Source: an uncultured Candidatus Melainabacteria bacterium
Lineage (GTDB): Bacteria; Cyanobacteriota; Vampirovibrionia; Gastranaerophilales; Gastranaerophilaceae
DNA: 64,000 nucleotides
NCBI GenBank assembly: GCA_934692485.1
Contig: CAKUTX010000006.1
Coordinates: forward strand, 13,998-77,997
Reading direction: 5' to 3'
The translations under genes and the position numbers were made by a program. A model generated the notes under the pieces. That model was not told the DNA's origin. It saw only the letters and a program-made list of their open reading frames with translations, and searched no databases. Shown here one piece after another: positions 1-8,751 of this stretch (position 1 is its first letter; every line of letters begins with the position of its first letter).

Positions 1-21
1 ACTGAAGTATATAAGGGTTAA
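1..21 (+). CDS. 3' end of an upstream gene (partial)
   Basis: The first seven codons read TEVYKG and a TAA stop, and the next gene starts 18 nt later after an AAAGGA ribosome site. In this enzyme family the gene before the alpha subunit is often the small ferredoxin (delta) subunit, so that is the likely identity, but six residues cannot show it. Confidence 0.3.
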   Translation, partial: TEVYKG

Positions 22-39
22 AATAAAGGATTAAAACAA

Positions 40-1104
40 ATGACTACGTGTGCAACAAATAAAAAAGTATTAACAAAAGGAAATTATGCAATAGCAAATG
101 CGGCTGTTCTTGCCGGATGCCAGTGTTATTTTGGATACCCGATTACTCCACAGAGTGAAATTGGGGAATTTATGAGTGGCAAAATGCAAGAACTAAAAAG
201 AGCCTATGTATCTGCAGAAAGTGAATTAGCTGCAATAAACATGGTAATCGGAGCTGTATCAACAGGTGTAAAAGCAATGACTTCGTCATCTTCTTGTGCA
301 GTAGCACTTATGCAAGAAGGTCTTTCTTATGCGACAGCTGACGAATTGCCTGTTGTATTAGTCAGCGTTATGAGAGGCGGACCGGGATTAGGAAATATTT
401 ATCCTTCTCAAGGCGATTACTTCCAAGCAACTAAAGGTGGCGGAAACGGAGATTATAAACTTATTGTACTTGCGCCATCAACTGTTCAGGAATGCGTAGA
501 CTTGACATACAAAGCTTTCTATTTGGCTCAAAAATATAGAAACCCGACAGTTTTACTTGCTGACGGCTTGTTAGGCCAAATGATGGAACCTGTTGAGTAT
601 TATGACTACCCGTATCCAGAAGTCGACACTTCAGAATGGGCATTGTCAGGGGCAAAAGGCAGAGATGGAAGAATTATTCGTTCATATGCTCCTCTAGCTG
701 ATAAACAATGTGAATTCTTAGACAAACTTTTCCAAAAATATAAAACAATTGAAGAAAATGAAACTCAATGGGAAGAAATCAATACGGAAGATGCAGACAT
801 TGTACTTGTTTCATTTGGAAGTACTTCAAGAAACGTAAAGACTGCGATGAAAAAATTGCGTGAAAAAGGAATAAAAGCAGGTATTCTAAGACCAATTACA
901 TTATTCCCATTCCCATCTAAACGTCTTGCGGAACTTTCTAAAACAGTAAAAAGATTTGTTACTGTAGAAGTAAATATGGGACAAATGGTTAACGATGTTA
1001 GACTTGCTGTTAACGGAGCATGCCCAGTTGATTTAGTTAATAAAGGCGTTGGAGCTCCTCCATCAGCTGATGAAATTGTAAAAAGAATCGAGGAATTAAT
1101 ATAA
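40..1104 (+). CDS. korA: 2-oxoacid:ferredoxin oxidoreductase, alpha subunit (KorA/VorB type)
   Basis: Alpha subunit of a thiamine-diphosphate enzyme that oxidatively decarboxylates a 2-oxoacid with CoA and passes electrons to ferredoxin in the cytoplasm. The N-terminal pyrimidine-binding domain shows GYPITPQSEIGEF (about residues 32-44) and a later GGPGLGN segment. The C-terminal domain contains LRPITLFPFP, typical of the family. At 354 residues it matches stand-alone KorA/VorB rather than fused pyruvate oxidoreductases. AAAGGA lies upstream of ATG 40. Its stop overlaps the beta-subunit start (TAATG). Sequence alone does not decide between 2-oxoglutarate and branched-chain 2-oxoacids as substrate, so the symbol is a best guess. 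Confidence 0.9.
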   Translation: MTTCATNKKVLTKGNYAIANAAVLAGCQCYFGYPITPQSEIGEFMSGKMQELKRAYVSAESELAAINMVIGAVSTGVKAMTSSSSCAVALMQEGLSYATADELPVVLVSVMRGGPGLGNIYPSQGDYFQATKGGGNGDYKLIVLAPSTVQECVDLTYKAFYLAQKYRNPTVLLADGLLGQMMEPVEYYDYPYPEVDTSEWALSGAKGRDGRIIRSYAPLADKQCEFLDKLFQKYKTIEENETQWEEINTEDADIVLVSFGSTSRNVKTAMKKLREKGIKAGILRPITLFPFPSKRLAELSKTVKRFVTVEVNMGQMVNDVRLAVNGACPVDLVNKGVGAPPSADEIVKRIEELI

Positions 1105-1853
1105 TGGCAACACAAGTTTTTAAATTACCTGACTCATTAAAAGGTGACGTAAAATATTCATTTTGTCCTGGATGCGACCACGGTGTTGCAGTCAGACTAG
1201 TCGCAGAAGTTCTTGATGAATTAGGCATTCGCGATAAAACAATTTTAGCAGCATCAATTGGCTGTTCTGTAACAACATACGATTTTATCAATGTCGATTC
1301 GCTCGAAGCTCCTCACGGTAGAGCAATTGCGGAAGCTACAGGAATTAAAAGAGCAAGACCTGACAAAGTTGTTTTTACATATCAAGGAGATGGCGACTTC
1401 GCATCTATAGGGCTTGCAGAAAGTATGCATGCAGCTTTGAGAGGTGAACACATTACAGCTTTTTGTCTTAATAACACAACATACGGTATGACTGGTGGAC
1501 AACTCGGACCGACAACTTTGTTAGGACAAAAAACAACAACTTCGCCAACAGGTAGAAATGTTGAATATTACGGTTATCCTATAAAAATTGCTGAACATAT
1601 AGCTTTATGTGACGGTACTGCATACTCTGCTAGAGTTTCTTTAGATACTGTGGCAAATATAAGAAAAGCAAAACAAGCAATAAAAAAAGCTTTTGAAGTT
1701 CAATTGAAAGGCTTAGGATTTGGATTTGTAGAAATTCTTTCCAGCTGCCCGACAAACTGGAAAATGTCACCGCAAAAAGCTCATGAAAGAGTTCGAAATG
1801 AAATGATGCCTGTATTTAAACCAGGGGTATATAAAGATGTAACTGCAGAATAG
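1104..1853 (+). CDS. korB: 2-oxoacid:ferredoxin oxidoreductase, beta subunit (KorB/VorA type)
   Basis: Thiamine-diphosphate and iron-sulfur subunit of the same oxidoreductase. CPGCDHG (residues 21-27) supplies the N-terminal cysteine pair, with a further Cys in SIGCS. GDGDFASIGLAE (from about residue 95) and NNTTYGMTGGQ form the metal/thiamine-diphosphate binding motif. At 249 residues it is slightly short, as usual for the KorB/VorA group. The start codon overlaps the korA stop, so translation is probably coupled. Substrate specificity is unresolved. Confidence 0.9.
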   Translation: MATQVFKLPDSLKGDVKYSFCPGCDHGVAVRLVAEVLDELGIRDKTILAASIGCSVTTYDFINVDSLEAPHGRAIAEATGIKRARPDKVVFTYQGDGDFASIGLAESMHAALRGEHITAFCLNNTTYGMTGGQLGPTTLLGQKTTTSPTGRNVEYYGYPIKIAEHIALCDGTAYSARVSLDTVANIRKAKQAIKKAFEVQLKGLGFGFVEILSSCPTNWKMSPQKAHERVRNEMMPVFKPGVYKDVTAE

Positions 1854-1916
1854 AAGTTGCTAAATTGCTTAGTAATTTTTAGAAAATATTCATCAAATAT
1901 AAAAAAGGAAATCAAT

Positions 1917-2465
1917 ATGGAACACAATTTTATAATAGCAGGATTTGGAGGTCAGGGTGTATTATTGGCCGGAGAAGTTTTGGCAAATGCATTTATGCTT
2001 GATAACAAAAAAGTAACTTGGTATCCGTCATACGGAGCTGAAATGCGTGGAGGAACCGTTAATTGCGAAATAGTTACAAGCGATGAAGAAGTAAGCGAGG
2101 TTAACAAACCTGATGCAGACTTTATTGTGGCATTAAATCAAGCTTCTTTTGATAGATTTTTACCAAAAATTAAAAAAGGTGGCTGGATGATTGCAAACTC
2201 AACTCTTGTAAATGAAGCAAAACCACGAACTGACATAAATTATGTATTTGTTCCAATCACAAAACTTGCAGATGAAAAAATTGGAAATACCAAAATGGCA
2301 AATATTTTAGCTTTGGGTGTTGTTGCAAAAGTTAGTAATCTCGTAACACTAGATACTCTAAACAATGCACTGGACAACGTAATTCCTCCTCATAGGAAGA
2401 ATTTGCTACCATTAAATATTGAAGCTTTAAAAATCGGCTATGAATATGATTTATTGCATGTTTAA
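1917..2465 (+). CDS. korC: 2-oxoacid:ferredoxin oxidoreductase, gamma subunit
   Basis: Gamma (CoA-side) subunit of about 182 residues. It begins MEHNFIIAGFGGQGVLLAGE, the hallmark FGGQG nucleotide-like motif, followed by YPSYGAEMRGG. The frame is open back to TTG 1857, but ATG 1917 is preferred because AAAAAGGAA lies 7-13 nt upstream and the family motif starts right after it. It follows korB by about 60 nt and completes a korABC operon, probably with the ferredoxin subunit before the window. A good terminator follows at 2468-2498. Confidence 0.88.
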   Translation: MEHNFIIAGFGGQGVLLAGEVLANAFMLDNKKVTWYPSYGAEMRGGTVNCEIVTSDEEVSEVNKPDADFIVALNQASFDRFLPKIKKGGWMIANSTLVNEAKPRTDINYVFVPITKLADEKIGNTKMANILALGVVAKVSNLVTLDTLNNALDNVIPPHRKNLLPLNIEALKIGYEYDLLHV

Positions 2466-2467
2466 TC

Positions 2468-2498
2468 TTAAATCAACTAAAAAGTCGATTTAATTTTT
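2468..2498 (+). terminator. Intrinsic terminator after korC
   Basis: TTAAATC pairs with GATTTAA; a mismatch and a further ACT/AGT pair close on a short A-rich loop, and a TTTTTT run follows directly. It sits just after the korC stop. Confidence 0.75.
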
Positions 2499-2547
2499 TC
2501 AAATTAGTTTTATTCTAATAGGGTACAGTTCGAGAGGTCTTTACAAA

Positions 2548-2778
2548 GTGAAAAAAGAACTAATTCAATCTATTAGAGAAAAAGAAATTCAACTAGCAAA
2601 ATTGAGAGAGCACGTTGATAAAAGTTCAGTGTGCTCTGATTTATACAACAAAGTTGTTTTAGAAAAAGCAATCCTAAAGAAAGAACTAGAAGATTCAAAG
2701 AAAAATACGTTTATGGACAGAATAAGAAATCTTGTCCCTCGCAAAAAAACATTGATTTGCGATTATTTTAGGAAATAA
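2548..2778 (+). CDS. Small charged helical protein, unknown
   Basis: A 76-residue protein from GTG 2548 with GAGAGG about 9 nt upstream. It is rich in Lys and Glu with a heptad-like pattern over residues 1-50 (LIQSIREKEIQLAKLREHV), suggesting a short helical or coiled-coil protein, and its C-terminus is basic (VPRKKTL). No signal peptide or membrane segment is seen. It stands alone between the korC terminator and ppdK. I do not recognise the family. The ribosome site and clean stop make it a plausible real gene. Confidence 0.55.
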   Translation: MKKELIQSIREKEIQLAKLREHVDKSSVCSDLYNKVVLEKAILKKELEDSKKNTFMDRIRNLVPRKKTLICDYFRK

Positions 2779-2865
2779 TATATTCAATTTTTTATTTTCA
2801 TGTTATAGTTATCTCATTAAAAAAGTGTTTATTATGTTTTATTATAGTGAGAAAGGAGAAATAAC

Positions 2866-5544
2866 ATGAGTGGAAAACGTGTATGGTTATTCAAAGAAGG
2901 TAACGCTGATATGCGAAACCTTTTAGGCGGTAAAGGGGCAAACCTTGCCGAAATGACAAATTTAGGATTGCCAGTACCTCCGGGATTAACAATCACTACA
3001 GAAACCTGTATGGATTACATTAATCACGGGAATAAAATGCCTGACAAGCTTATGGATGAAGTGAAAGATGCACTTCACATTGTAGAAACTCAAGCAGGCA
3101 AAAAATTTGGAGACGCAGAAAACCCACTCCTAGTATCAGTTCGTTCTGGTGCAAGACTTTCAATGCCTGGTATGATGGAAACTATTCTTAACTTGGGATT
3201 GAATGACCAAACTGTTGAAGGAATGATAAAATTAACTAAAAACCCTAGATTTTGTTATGATTCATACAGAAGATTTTTGACCATGTTTGGCTCTGTTGCT
3301 TGGGAAATAGACAGACAAAAATTTGAGGACTATCTGGATAAAATTAAAGAAGAAAAGGGCTACAAATCTGACACCGACTTGACTGCAGAAGATTGGAAAT
3401 CTTTAATTCAACCGTACAAAGAACTAATCAAAAAAGAAACTGGAAAAGATTTTCCTCAAGACCCATACGTGCAATTGGAAGAATCTATTGAAGCAGTATT
3501 CCGTTCTTGGAACATTCCTCGAGCTGTTGCATACCGCGAACACTACAAAATTGATCACAATTACGGTACTGCCGTAAATGTTCAAACAATGGTATTCGGA
3601 AACATGGGAGATGATTGCGCAACAGGTGTATCATTTACCAGAAACCCTTCTACCGGAGAAAATAAATTTTACGGTGAATATCTGACAAATGCACAGGGAG
3701 AAGACGTTGTTGCTGGTATCAGAACTCCTAAACCGATAGCTGAACTTGAACACGAAATGCCTGAATTATACAAACAATACGTAGATATTGCGAAAAAACT
3801 TGAAAAAGGTTACAAAGATGTTCAAGATATGGAATTCACAATTGAACGAGGAAAGTTGTGGATTTTGCAAACTCGTAATGGAAAAAGAACTGCTAAAGCA
3901 TCAGTCCGAATTGCAGTAGAAATGTGCGAAGAAGGGATTATTGATAAAGAAAGAGCTGTCGAACTTGTTGACGCAAACCAACTTTACCAAGTATTACTCC
4001 CGGACTTTGATTCAAAAGCTAAAAAAGAAGCTCATAAAATTGCACAAGGGCTTGCCGCATCTCCTGGAGCTGCCGTCGGTAAAATAGTATTTGATACGGA
4101 AGAAGCTGCAGAACGAGGGAAAACAGGTGAAAAAGTCATCCTAGTCAGAATTGAAACTTGCCCTGACGATATTCACGGAATGATTGAATCTCAAGGGGTT
4201 TTAACTCTCAGAGGCGGAATGACTTCTCATGCCGCAGTTGTTGCAAAAGGAATGGGAAAACCTTGTGTAGCTGGATGTGAAGACTTATCAATTGACCTTA
4301 AAAACGAAACACTAACCGCTGGTGATGGAACTGTTTATCACAAAAACGATATAATATCACTTGATGGCGGTACTGGAGAAGTTATGGAAGGCGCAATTCA
4401 TCTTGTTCCTCCGACAATGGATGACAACTTTAAAAAATTATTCACTTGGGTTGACGACATAAAACTTCTTGGAGTTCGTGCAAACGCAGACACTCCAGCT
4501 GATGTTGCAAAAGCTCTTGAACTTGGCGCTGAAGGTGTCGGACTTTGCAGAACAGAACACATGTTTATGGATCCTGAAAGACTCCCATGGGTTCAAAAAA
4601 TGATTATTGCAGGAACTCCAGAAGCTAGGAAAGAAGCATTAAATCACTTGCTACCAATGCAATACAGCGATTTCTATGCGATGTTTAAAGCGCTTGGTGA
4701 AAAATCAATGACAATTCGACTCCTAGACCCACCTCTACACGAATTTTTACCTGACAAAGAAGAATTGATTGCAAAAGTTGCAACAAAAAAAGCTAAAGGT
4801 GAAAACTTCCAAGAAGATGAAAAACTTCTTAACATTGTAGAAGCAATGTCCGAATCTAACCCGATGATGGGGTTAAGAGGATGCCGTCTTGGACTTACGT
4901 ATCCTGAAATTAATGAAATGCAAGTTAAAGCAATTTTCTATGCCGCTTGCGACCTGAAAAAAGAAGGATTAGACGTAAAACCTGAAATAATGATTCCTCT
5001 CGTAGGCCACGTTAACGAACTAAAAACAGTAAAATCTGTTCTTGAACGTGTTGCAAAAGAGGTTATGGATGAAAAAGGGGTCAGAGTTGACTACATGTTT
5101 GGTACAATGATTGAAATTCCGCGTGCAGCACTGACTGCTGACCAAATCGCAGAACACGCTGAGTTTTTCTCTTTTGGAACAAACGACCTTACTCAAATGA
5201 CATTTGGATTTTCAAGAGATGATGCGGAAGGTAAATTCCTACAAAATTACGTGGAACAAAAAATTCTGCCGTCTAACCCGTTCTCAACTCTCGATCAAGA
5301 AGGCGTCGGACAACTCATGAAAATTGCACTTGAAAAAGCTCTGAAAGTTCGCCCACATCTGAAACGTGGTATATGCGGTGAACACGGCGGTGATCCAGCT
5401 TCAGTGAAATTCTGCCATAGAATAGGACTGAACTACGTGTCATGCTCACCTTTCAGAGTTCCACAAGCAAGACTTGCGGCTGCTCAGGCTGTAATTGAGT
5501 TTAAACACTCAAAAGATATTTCAATGCCGCTTGGTTGCAAATAG
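2866..5544 (+). CDS. ppdK: Pyruvate, phosphate dikinase
   Basis: Interconverts pyruvate, ATP and phosphate with phosphoenolpyruvate, AMP and pyrophosphate in the cytoplasm. The 892 residues match full length. The ATP-grasp domain has GGKGANLAEM (about 23-32) and RSGARLSMPGMMETILNLG. The swivelling phosphohistidine domain has GGMTSHAAVVAKG (about 450-462). The C-terminal TIM barrel has GTNDLTQMTFGFSRDD and the catalytic cysteine in GICGEHGGDP. AGAAAGGAGAAATAACATG gives a strong ribosome site. Next to the oxoacid oxidoreductase genes it suggests an anaerobic pyruvate/PEP node. It is followed by tandem repeats rather than another gene. Confidence 0.97.
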   Translation: MSGKRVWLFKEGNADMRNLLGGKGANLAEMTNLGLPVPPGLTITTETCMDYINHGNKMPDKLMDEVKDALHIVETQAGKKFGDAENPLLVSVRSGARLSMPGMMETILNLGLNDQTVEGMIKLTKNPRFCYDSYRRFLTMFGSVAWEIDRQKFEDYLDKIKEEKGYKSDTDLTAEDWKSLIQPYKELIKKETGKDFPQDPYVQLEESIEAVFRSWNIPRAVAYREHYKIDHNYGTAVNVQTMVFGNMGDDCATGVSFTRNPSTGENKFYGEYLTNAQGEDVVAGIRTPKPIAELEHEMPELYKQYVDIAKKLEKGYKDVQDMEFTIERGKLWILQTRNGKRTAKASVRIAVEMCEEGIIDKERAVELVDANQLYQVLLPDFDSKAKKEAHKIAQGLAASPGAAVGKIVFDTEEAAERGKTGEKVILVRIETCPDDIHGMIESQGVLTLRGGMTSHAAVVAKGMGKPCVAGCEDLSIDLKNETLTAGDGTVYHKNDIISLDGGTGEVMEGAIHLVPPTMDDNFKKLFTWVDDIKLLGVRANADTPADVAKALELGAEGVGLCRTEHMFMDPERLPWVQKMIIAGTPEARKEALNHLLPMQYSDFYAMFKALGEKSMTIRLLDPPLHEFLPDKEELIAKVATKKAKGENFQEDEKLLNIVEAMSESNPMMGLRGCRLGLTYPEINEMQVKAIFYAACDLKKEGLDVKPEIMIPLVGHVNELKTVKSVLERVAKEVMDEKGVRVDYMFGTMIEIPRAALTADQIAEHAEFFSFGTNDLTQMTFGFSRDDAEGKFLQNYVEQKILPSNPFSTLDQEGVGQLMKIALEKALKVRPHLKRGICGEHGGDPASVKFCHRIGLNYVSCSPFRVPQARLAAAQAVIEFKHSKDISMPLGCK

Positions 5545-5548
5545 GAAC

Positions 5549-5938
5549 GTAGCCGTTCCATCCGCCACTTAAAAATCGGTCAGATTTTAAAGAGATAGAA
5601 CGCTTAACCCACAACTTGGATATTGGTGCGACTTTACGAGCCAAAGAGTAGCCGTTCCATCCACAACTTAAAAATCGGTCAGATTTTAAAGAGATAGAAC
5701 GCTTAACCAACCACTTGAGTATTGGTACGACTTTGCAAACCAAAGAGTAGCCGTTCCATCCACAACTTAAAAATCGGTCGGATTTTAAAGAGATAGAACG
5801 CTTAACCAACCACTTGGGCATTGGTAGGCTTTGCGAACCAAAGAGTAGCCGTTCCATCCACAACTTAAAAATCGGTCAGATTTTAAAGAGATAGAACGCT
5901 TAACCCACCACTTGGGCATTGGTAGGCTTTGACTGGCT
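5549..5938. repeat. Four tandem units of about 99 bp
   Basis: Units begin with GTAGCCGTTCCATCC at 5549, 5648, 5747 and 5845 (periods 99, 99, 98; the last unit is slightly short). Each holds AAAAATCGGTC, AGATAGAACGCTTAACC and an ACTTGG-ATTGGT segment. The period is a multiple of three, which keeps a reverse-strand frame open as 33-residue repeats, but that frame lacks a ribosome site and any recognisable content. The GGTTAAGCG core (reverse strand) recurs in the repeats at 14.6-15.0 kb. The gap 5545-6121 otherwise holds only the two hairpins listed next. Confidence 0.9.
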
Positions 5939-5958
5939 ATCAGGCAGTTGTAAAATCA

Positions 5959-6017
5959 CAAAAAGCGCTGTTCTCATACATTAGAAAAATTTCTAATATT
6001 AAGGATGGCGCTTTTTA
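5959..6017 (+). terminator. Long hairpin, probable terminator of the ppdK unit
   Basis: AAAAAGCGC pairs with GCGCTTTTT across about 40 nt that contain an inner ATTAGAAA/TTTCTAAT stem. The T-run on both strands could serve either direction. It lies beyond the tandem repeats. Confidence 0.5.
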
Positions 6018-6068
6018 ATACCAAAATTATACACAAGATTTATTGCACATCTTGGAAAATTTAACAAC

Positions 6069-6102
6069 AAAAAAGAGTCGACTTTTCAATCGACTCTTTT
6101 TC
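6069..6102 (-). terminator. Intrinsic terminator of the HU gene
   Basis: AAAAAGAGTCGA and TCGACTCTTTTT form a 12-bp stem around an 8-nt loop, 20 nt past the HU stop on the reverse strand. Confidence 0.85.
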
Positions 6103-6121
6103 ACTATATTCAAACTTTTAA

Positions 6122-6394
6122 CTATTTTACAAGTTCTTTAAAGTTTTTACCAGCTGAGAAAGCAGGAACTGTTTTTGCAGCGATTTTCAAAGGAGCACCT
6201 GTTTGAGGGTTTCTACCTGTTCTAGCAGCTCTTTTGCGAGGTTCGAATGTTCCGAAACCTACTAATGTAACTTTTTTACCTTTAGAAACTGTTTTTACGA
6301 TTGTTTCCAATGTAGCTGCGATAATATCGCCAGTTGCTTTTTGAGAAACTTTTGCTTTTTTTGATACTTCTTTTACCAATTCTTCTTTGTTCAT
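6122..6394 (-). CDS. hup: HU family DNA-binding protein
   Basis: Histone-like nucleoid protein of 90 residues that binds and bends DNA as a dimer. It starts MNKEELVKEVSKKAKVSQKA and has the family signature VTLVGFGTFEPRKRAARTGRNPQTG, with the beta-arm Arg/Pro tip. The frame extends 14 codons upstream, but ATG 6394 has AGGAGG about 7 nt before it and fits the usual length. It has its own promoter (6472-6499) and terminator, so it is monocistronic. Confidence 0.96.
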   Translation of the reverse strand: MNKEELVKEVSKKAKVSQKATGDIIAATLETIVKTVSKGKKVTLVGFGTFEPRKRAARTGRNPQTGAPLKIAAKTVPAFSAGKNFKELVK

Positions 6395-6471
6395 TATGAA
6401 CCTCCTTTTTCCTTGTGCATACAGTACAGAAACCATTCTCTCTTACGCATGCTCGTGTCTCGACAAGATTT

Positions 6472-6499
6472 ATTATAGCATTTTATACAAATTTGGCAA
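6472..6499 (-). promoter_or_regulatory. Sigma70-type promoter of the HU gene
   Basis: On the reverse strand TTGCCA, 16 nt, then TATAAT. Transcription would start near 6465, giving a leader of about 70 nt before the HU ribosome site. Confidence 0.7.
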
Positions 6500-6592
6500 G
6501 TATTTTTAGAAAAATTTTTCAAATATTTCACTTGCCATAATGGTTTTAGCGAACAAAGTCCTCTAAAAAGTCTACAAATAAAGGATTATAGG

Positions 6593-7465
6593 CTAATTAT
6601 ACGAATTAGGGTCCACCTTTGCAAATTTTACATCATTGTAAAAATATTGCAAAATTTGATATGCGTTATACCCTTGTTTTGCTAAATTATTTGCACCATG
6701 CTGTGACATTCCGACTCCATGACCATTTTTCTTTATATTGTCATCAAAAGAAGGAACGGATCTCAAATACGGCAAACTATTTCCCCAACTGTTTGTATTA
6801 GTTTTGCCACCAGCAGAAGCTGAATAATACGCACTAATAACCTTCATATTATACGTTAAAACAATACCTTTTGTTTGGTCTACAGCATAATTTGTATTTG
6901 ATGTTTCAGCGGAAGCGCCTCTATATGCTTGGTCTTCCGGTGTATCTTTAAGGTCATAACCATATCTTGCGCGTTTGCCAAGATTTGCAAGAGCATAACT
7001 TCTTGCCGCAATTGCTTGAGCCTTATGAGCTTCTATATCCCAACTGGAAGGCATTTCAGATGGAACAACCCCTTTTATATAATCTTCAAGCGGAACATTG
7101 TTAATAACCGTAAGTTTTCCACCTTTGTTTTGAACCATCAAAATTCCGCGATACCACCTGCTTTTATCACTAACAAAACCGGCACCAACGGGTTTTATAA
7201 CAATATTATCGGAATTTATTTTATAAAAAGTTCCTTTATAGCGGATTGCCATCAAGTTATGATAAGGTTTTATTTCATAACCTTTCATTGCCTCAAGGTC
7301 ACAAACACTATGGTTTGTGTTTGCATCAATAATTATTCCCTTTACGGATGTCCCGATACCAATTGAATCGACTTCTGTTTGAAGCCCTATTTTTATTGCA
7401 TAACAAGGTGATGCAAAAACTTGCATAAAAAGTAATAACGAAAATATTAAAACAATCTTCTTCAC
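6593..7465 (-). CDS. SpoIID/LytB domain protein (exported cell-wall enzyme)
   Basis: Exported SpoIID-family protein; the family's founding member is a peptidoglycan lytic transglycosylase of sporulation, and non-sporulating relatives act in wall remodelling. The N-terminus is a signal peptide (VKKIVLIFSLLLFMQVFASPCYA). The domain shows YIKGVVPSEMPSSW, AHKAQAIAARSYAL, YYSASAGG and near the end HGVGMSQHGANNLA. GTG 7465 puts a basic pair directly before the hydrophobic core; the frame is also open to ATG 7483. TATAAT lies just upstream of the GTG, so the promoter may abut the start. A second, longer family member is at 51.3 kb. Confidence 0.88.
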   Translation of the reverse strand: MKKIVLIFSLLLFMQVFASPCYAIKIGLQTEVDSIGIGTSVKGIIIDANTNHSVCDLEAMKGYEIKPYHNLMAIRYKGTFYKINSDNIVIKPVGAGFVSDKSRWYRGILMVQNKGGKLTVINNVPLEDYIKGVVPSEMPSSWDIEAHKAQAIAARSYALANLGKRARYGYDLKDTPEDQAYRGASAETSNTNYAVDQTKGIVLTYNMKVISAYYSASAGGKTNTNSWGNSLPYLRSVPSFDDNIKKNGHGVGMSQHGANNLAKQGYNAYQILQYFYNDVKFAKVDPNSYN

Positions 7466-7499
7466 ACGATTATTATAACACATTTCGACAAAAAAGTGT

Positions 7500-8138
7500 T
7501 TAAGTCATTCGGTCGATTTTTTTATTTTTAGGAGTTTTTATTCCCAAATTATCTTTAACTCTGTCCGCTATTGGTTCTCCGAGTTTTTGACCGATTGCAT
7601 AAGAAGACATAGAGCCGCCTACAAACGTCAATCCTTTAATAACAGAGCCTACTTTACCTGTAAGTTTGTGTTTTTCCAAATATTCAAAAGCTGGTTTCAA
7701 GTATTTATTTTCAGACATTTTTTGGATAAGATTTTTTACGGTTTTAGATGAAGCGACTTCATCATAATATTTTTTAATCATACCTTCACCGGCGAACATT
7801 GCTGATAAAGCAGCTGCTTCTGTCACACCTGTTCCGACTTTATCATCAGACATCGCAGTTTTAATTGCTCCGGAGGCACAAATTAACGGATTAACATTGT
7901 TTATCGCGAACTGAGTAGCTTTTCCGGCATACTCAAAAGCTTTGTTTTGCTTAGCTAAATCAGAGAACACACTTAATGCGCTACGAGCAGTATTTGCGGC
8001 TAAACCATCATACTTTGCCATTTCTTGAAGTAAACCGGCAATTTGTCCAAGAGTTACAGCACTTCTACCGATTTCACCGTTTTTGGTTTTATCGGCATTT
8101 CTATATGCAAATATTCCTGATGCTACCGCACTGAACAT
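7500..8138 (-). CDS. Conserved-looking protein of unknown function
   Basis: 212 residues from ATG 8138 with AGGTG upstream. The sequence is Ala/Gly-rich and mostly helical, with stretches such as VTEAAALSAMFAGEG and VIKGLTFVGGSMSSYAIG that could be amphipathic or membrane-associated, and a basic C-terminus (IKTPKNKKIDRM). No signal peptide is seen. It ends 17 nt before the frame-open start of the SpoIID gene and may share its transcript. I do not recognise the family. Confidence 0.7.
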   Translation of the reverse strand: MFSAVASGIFAYRNADKTKNGEIGRSAVTLGQIAGLLQEMAKYDGLAANTARSALSVFSDLAKQNKAFEYAGKATQFAINNVNPLICASGAIKTAMSDDKVGTGVTEAAALSAMFAGEGMIKKYYDEVASSKTVKNLIQKMSENKYLKPAFEYLEKHKLTGKVGSVIKGLTFVGGSMSSYAIGQKLGEPIADRVKDNLGIKTPKNKKIDRMT

Positions 8139-8247
8139 TAAAATACACCTATTAAACTACACTACACATATATAAAGTAATTTTATTCACAAAAATTGCA
8201 TATTTGTATAAAAAAATTTACATTTGTAATAAAACATCATGTCGTTG

Positions 8248-8395
8248 CCAAGCCGAGCAGAGGCACGAGCGGAGCGAGAGGTGAGCAAGAATCAACGGGT
8301 GCTACGCACGTAGCCCACTGTGACAATATTGGTTCCTACCTCATACGTTGGTGCAGAGATGATTGCGAACGTTGCCGTTTAACGCGAGGCGCAGT
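8248..8395. repeat. GC-rich dispersed repeat, family R1
   Basis: Runs from CCAAGCCGAGCAGAGGC to GCGAGGCGCAGTT. An inverted, related copy lies at 9823-9929 inside prepilin A and a more diverged one at about 14743-14836. Shared parts are GAGCAAGAATCAACGG and a TTAACGCGAGGC segment. It is clearly richer in GC than its surroundings. The gap 8139-8751 consists almost wholly of repeats. Confidence 0.75.
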
Positions 8396-8415
8396 TAAGT
8401 CGAATGAAACTAGTT

Positions 8416-8505
8416 CCCTCGCCCCTCGAGGGAGAGCGGATTTGCGTACGGACGGAGCGAAACTTGTCCCCTCGCCCCTGGAGGGAGAGGGCTAGGGAGA
8501 GGGGG
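8416..8505. repeat. Two REP-like copies, family R2
   Basis: Copies at 8416-8436 and 8468-8505 share CCCTCGCCCCT(C/G)GAGGGAGAG; the second continues GGCTAGGGAGAGGGGG. Each unit is an imperfect palindrome. The same unit occurs at 9960-9995 and flanks the DUF559 domain at 46.8-47.2 kb. Confidence 0.85.
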
Positions 8506-8526
8506 CAAAAGACTCTTTTAGAAAGT

Positions 8527-8607
8527 CCATGCGATGCTGAAACAAGTTCAGTATGACGGGAAAATATTCCTTTTCGGCAAAAGTAGCCAAACAAGTTCAG
8601 GGTGACG
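8527..8607. repeat. Dispersed repeat, family R3 (GATGCTGAAACAAGTTCAG type)
   Basis: CCATGCGATGCTGAAACAAG, then TTCAGTATGACGG, followed by a shorter echo ACAAGTTCAGGGTGACGG. A related element is at 54732-54796. This motif type is a common intergenic repeat in many bacterial genomes. Confidence 0.75.
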
Positions 8608-8628
8608 GTAGGTCTTGTCGGAATTGGA

Positions 8629-8673
8629 CCCCTCACCCGTCCTTCGGACACCCTCTCCCACAAGGGGCGAGGG
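8629..8673. repeat. Diverged R2 repeat copy
   Basis: CCCCTCACCCGTCC, TTCGGACACCCTCTCCC and CAAGGGGCGAGGG together form a longer variant of the R2 palindrome. Confidence 0.7.
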
Positions 8674-8674
8674 T

Positions 8675-8703
8675 AAAAAAATGGGGCGGAATGGAATTCC
8701 GCC
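8675..8703 (-). terminator. Terminator of prepilin A
   Basis: On the reverse strand GGCGGAATTCCATTCCGCC forms a strong stem followed by CCATTTTTTT, about 50 nt past the prepilin stop. Confidence 0.7.
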
Positions 8704-8751
8704 ACGTCTGATATTATTTCCGCAAAAAGTTCCCGTGGTTAGCGCAGAACC

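Noticed and set aside
2548..2778. Spo0E-like phosphatase
   Set aside because: Similar size and helix pattern, but the Spo0E signature is not present.
5501..5863. Reverse-strand frame of 120 codons with 33-residue repeats
   Set aside because: It is open only because the DNA repeat period is 99 bp; there is no ribosome site, no known content, and it runs into ppdK.
5549..5938. CRISPR array
   Set aside because: Units are about 99 bp and near-identical throughout, with no constant short repeat and unique spacers, and no cas genes.
8196..8705. Two short frames across the repeat-rich gap
   Set aside because: They consist of translated R1, R2 and R3 repeats and lack ribosome sites or protein similarity.
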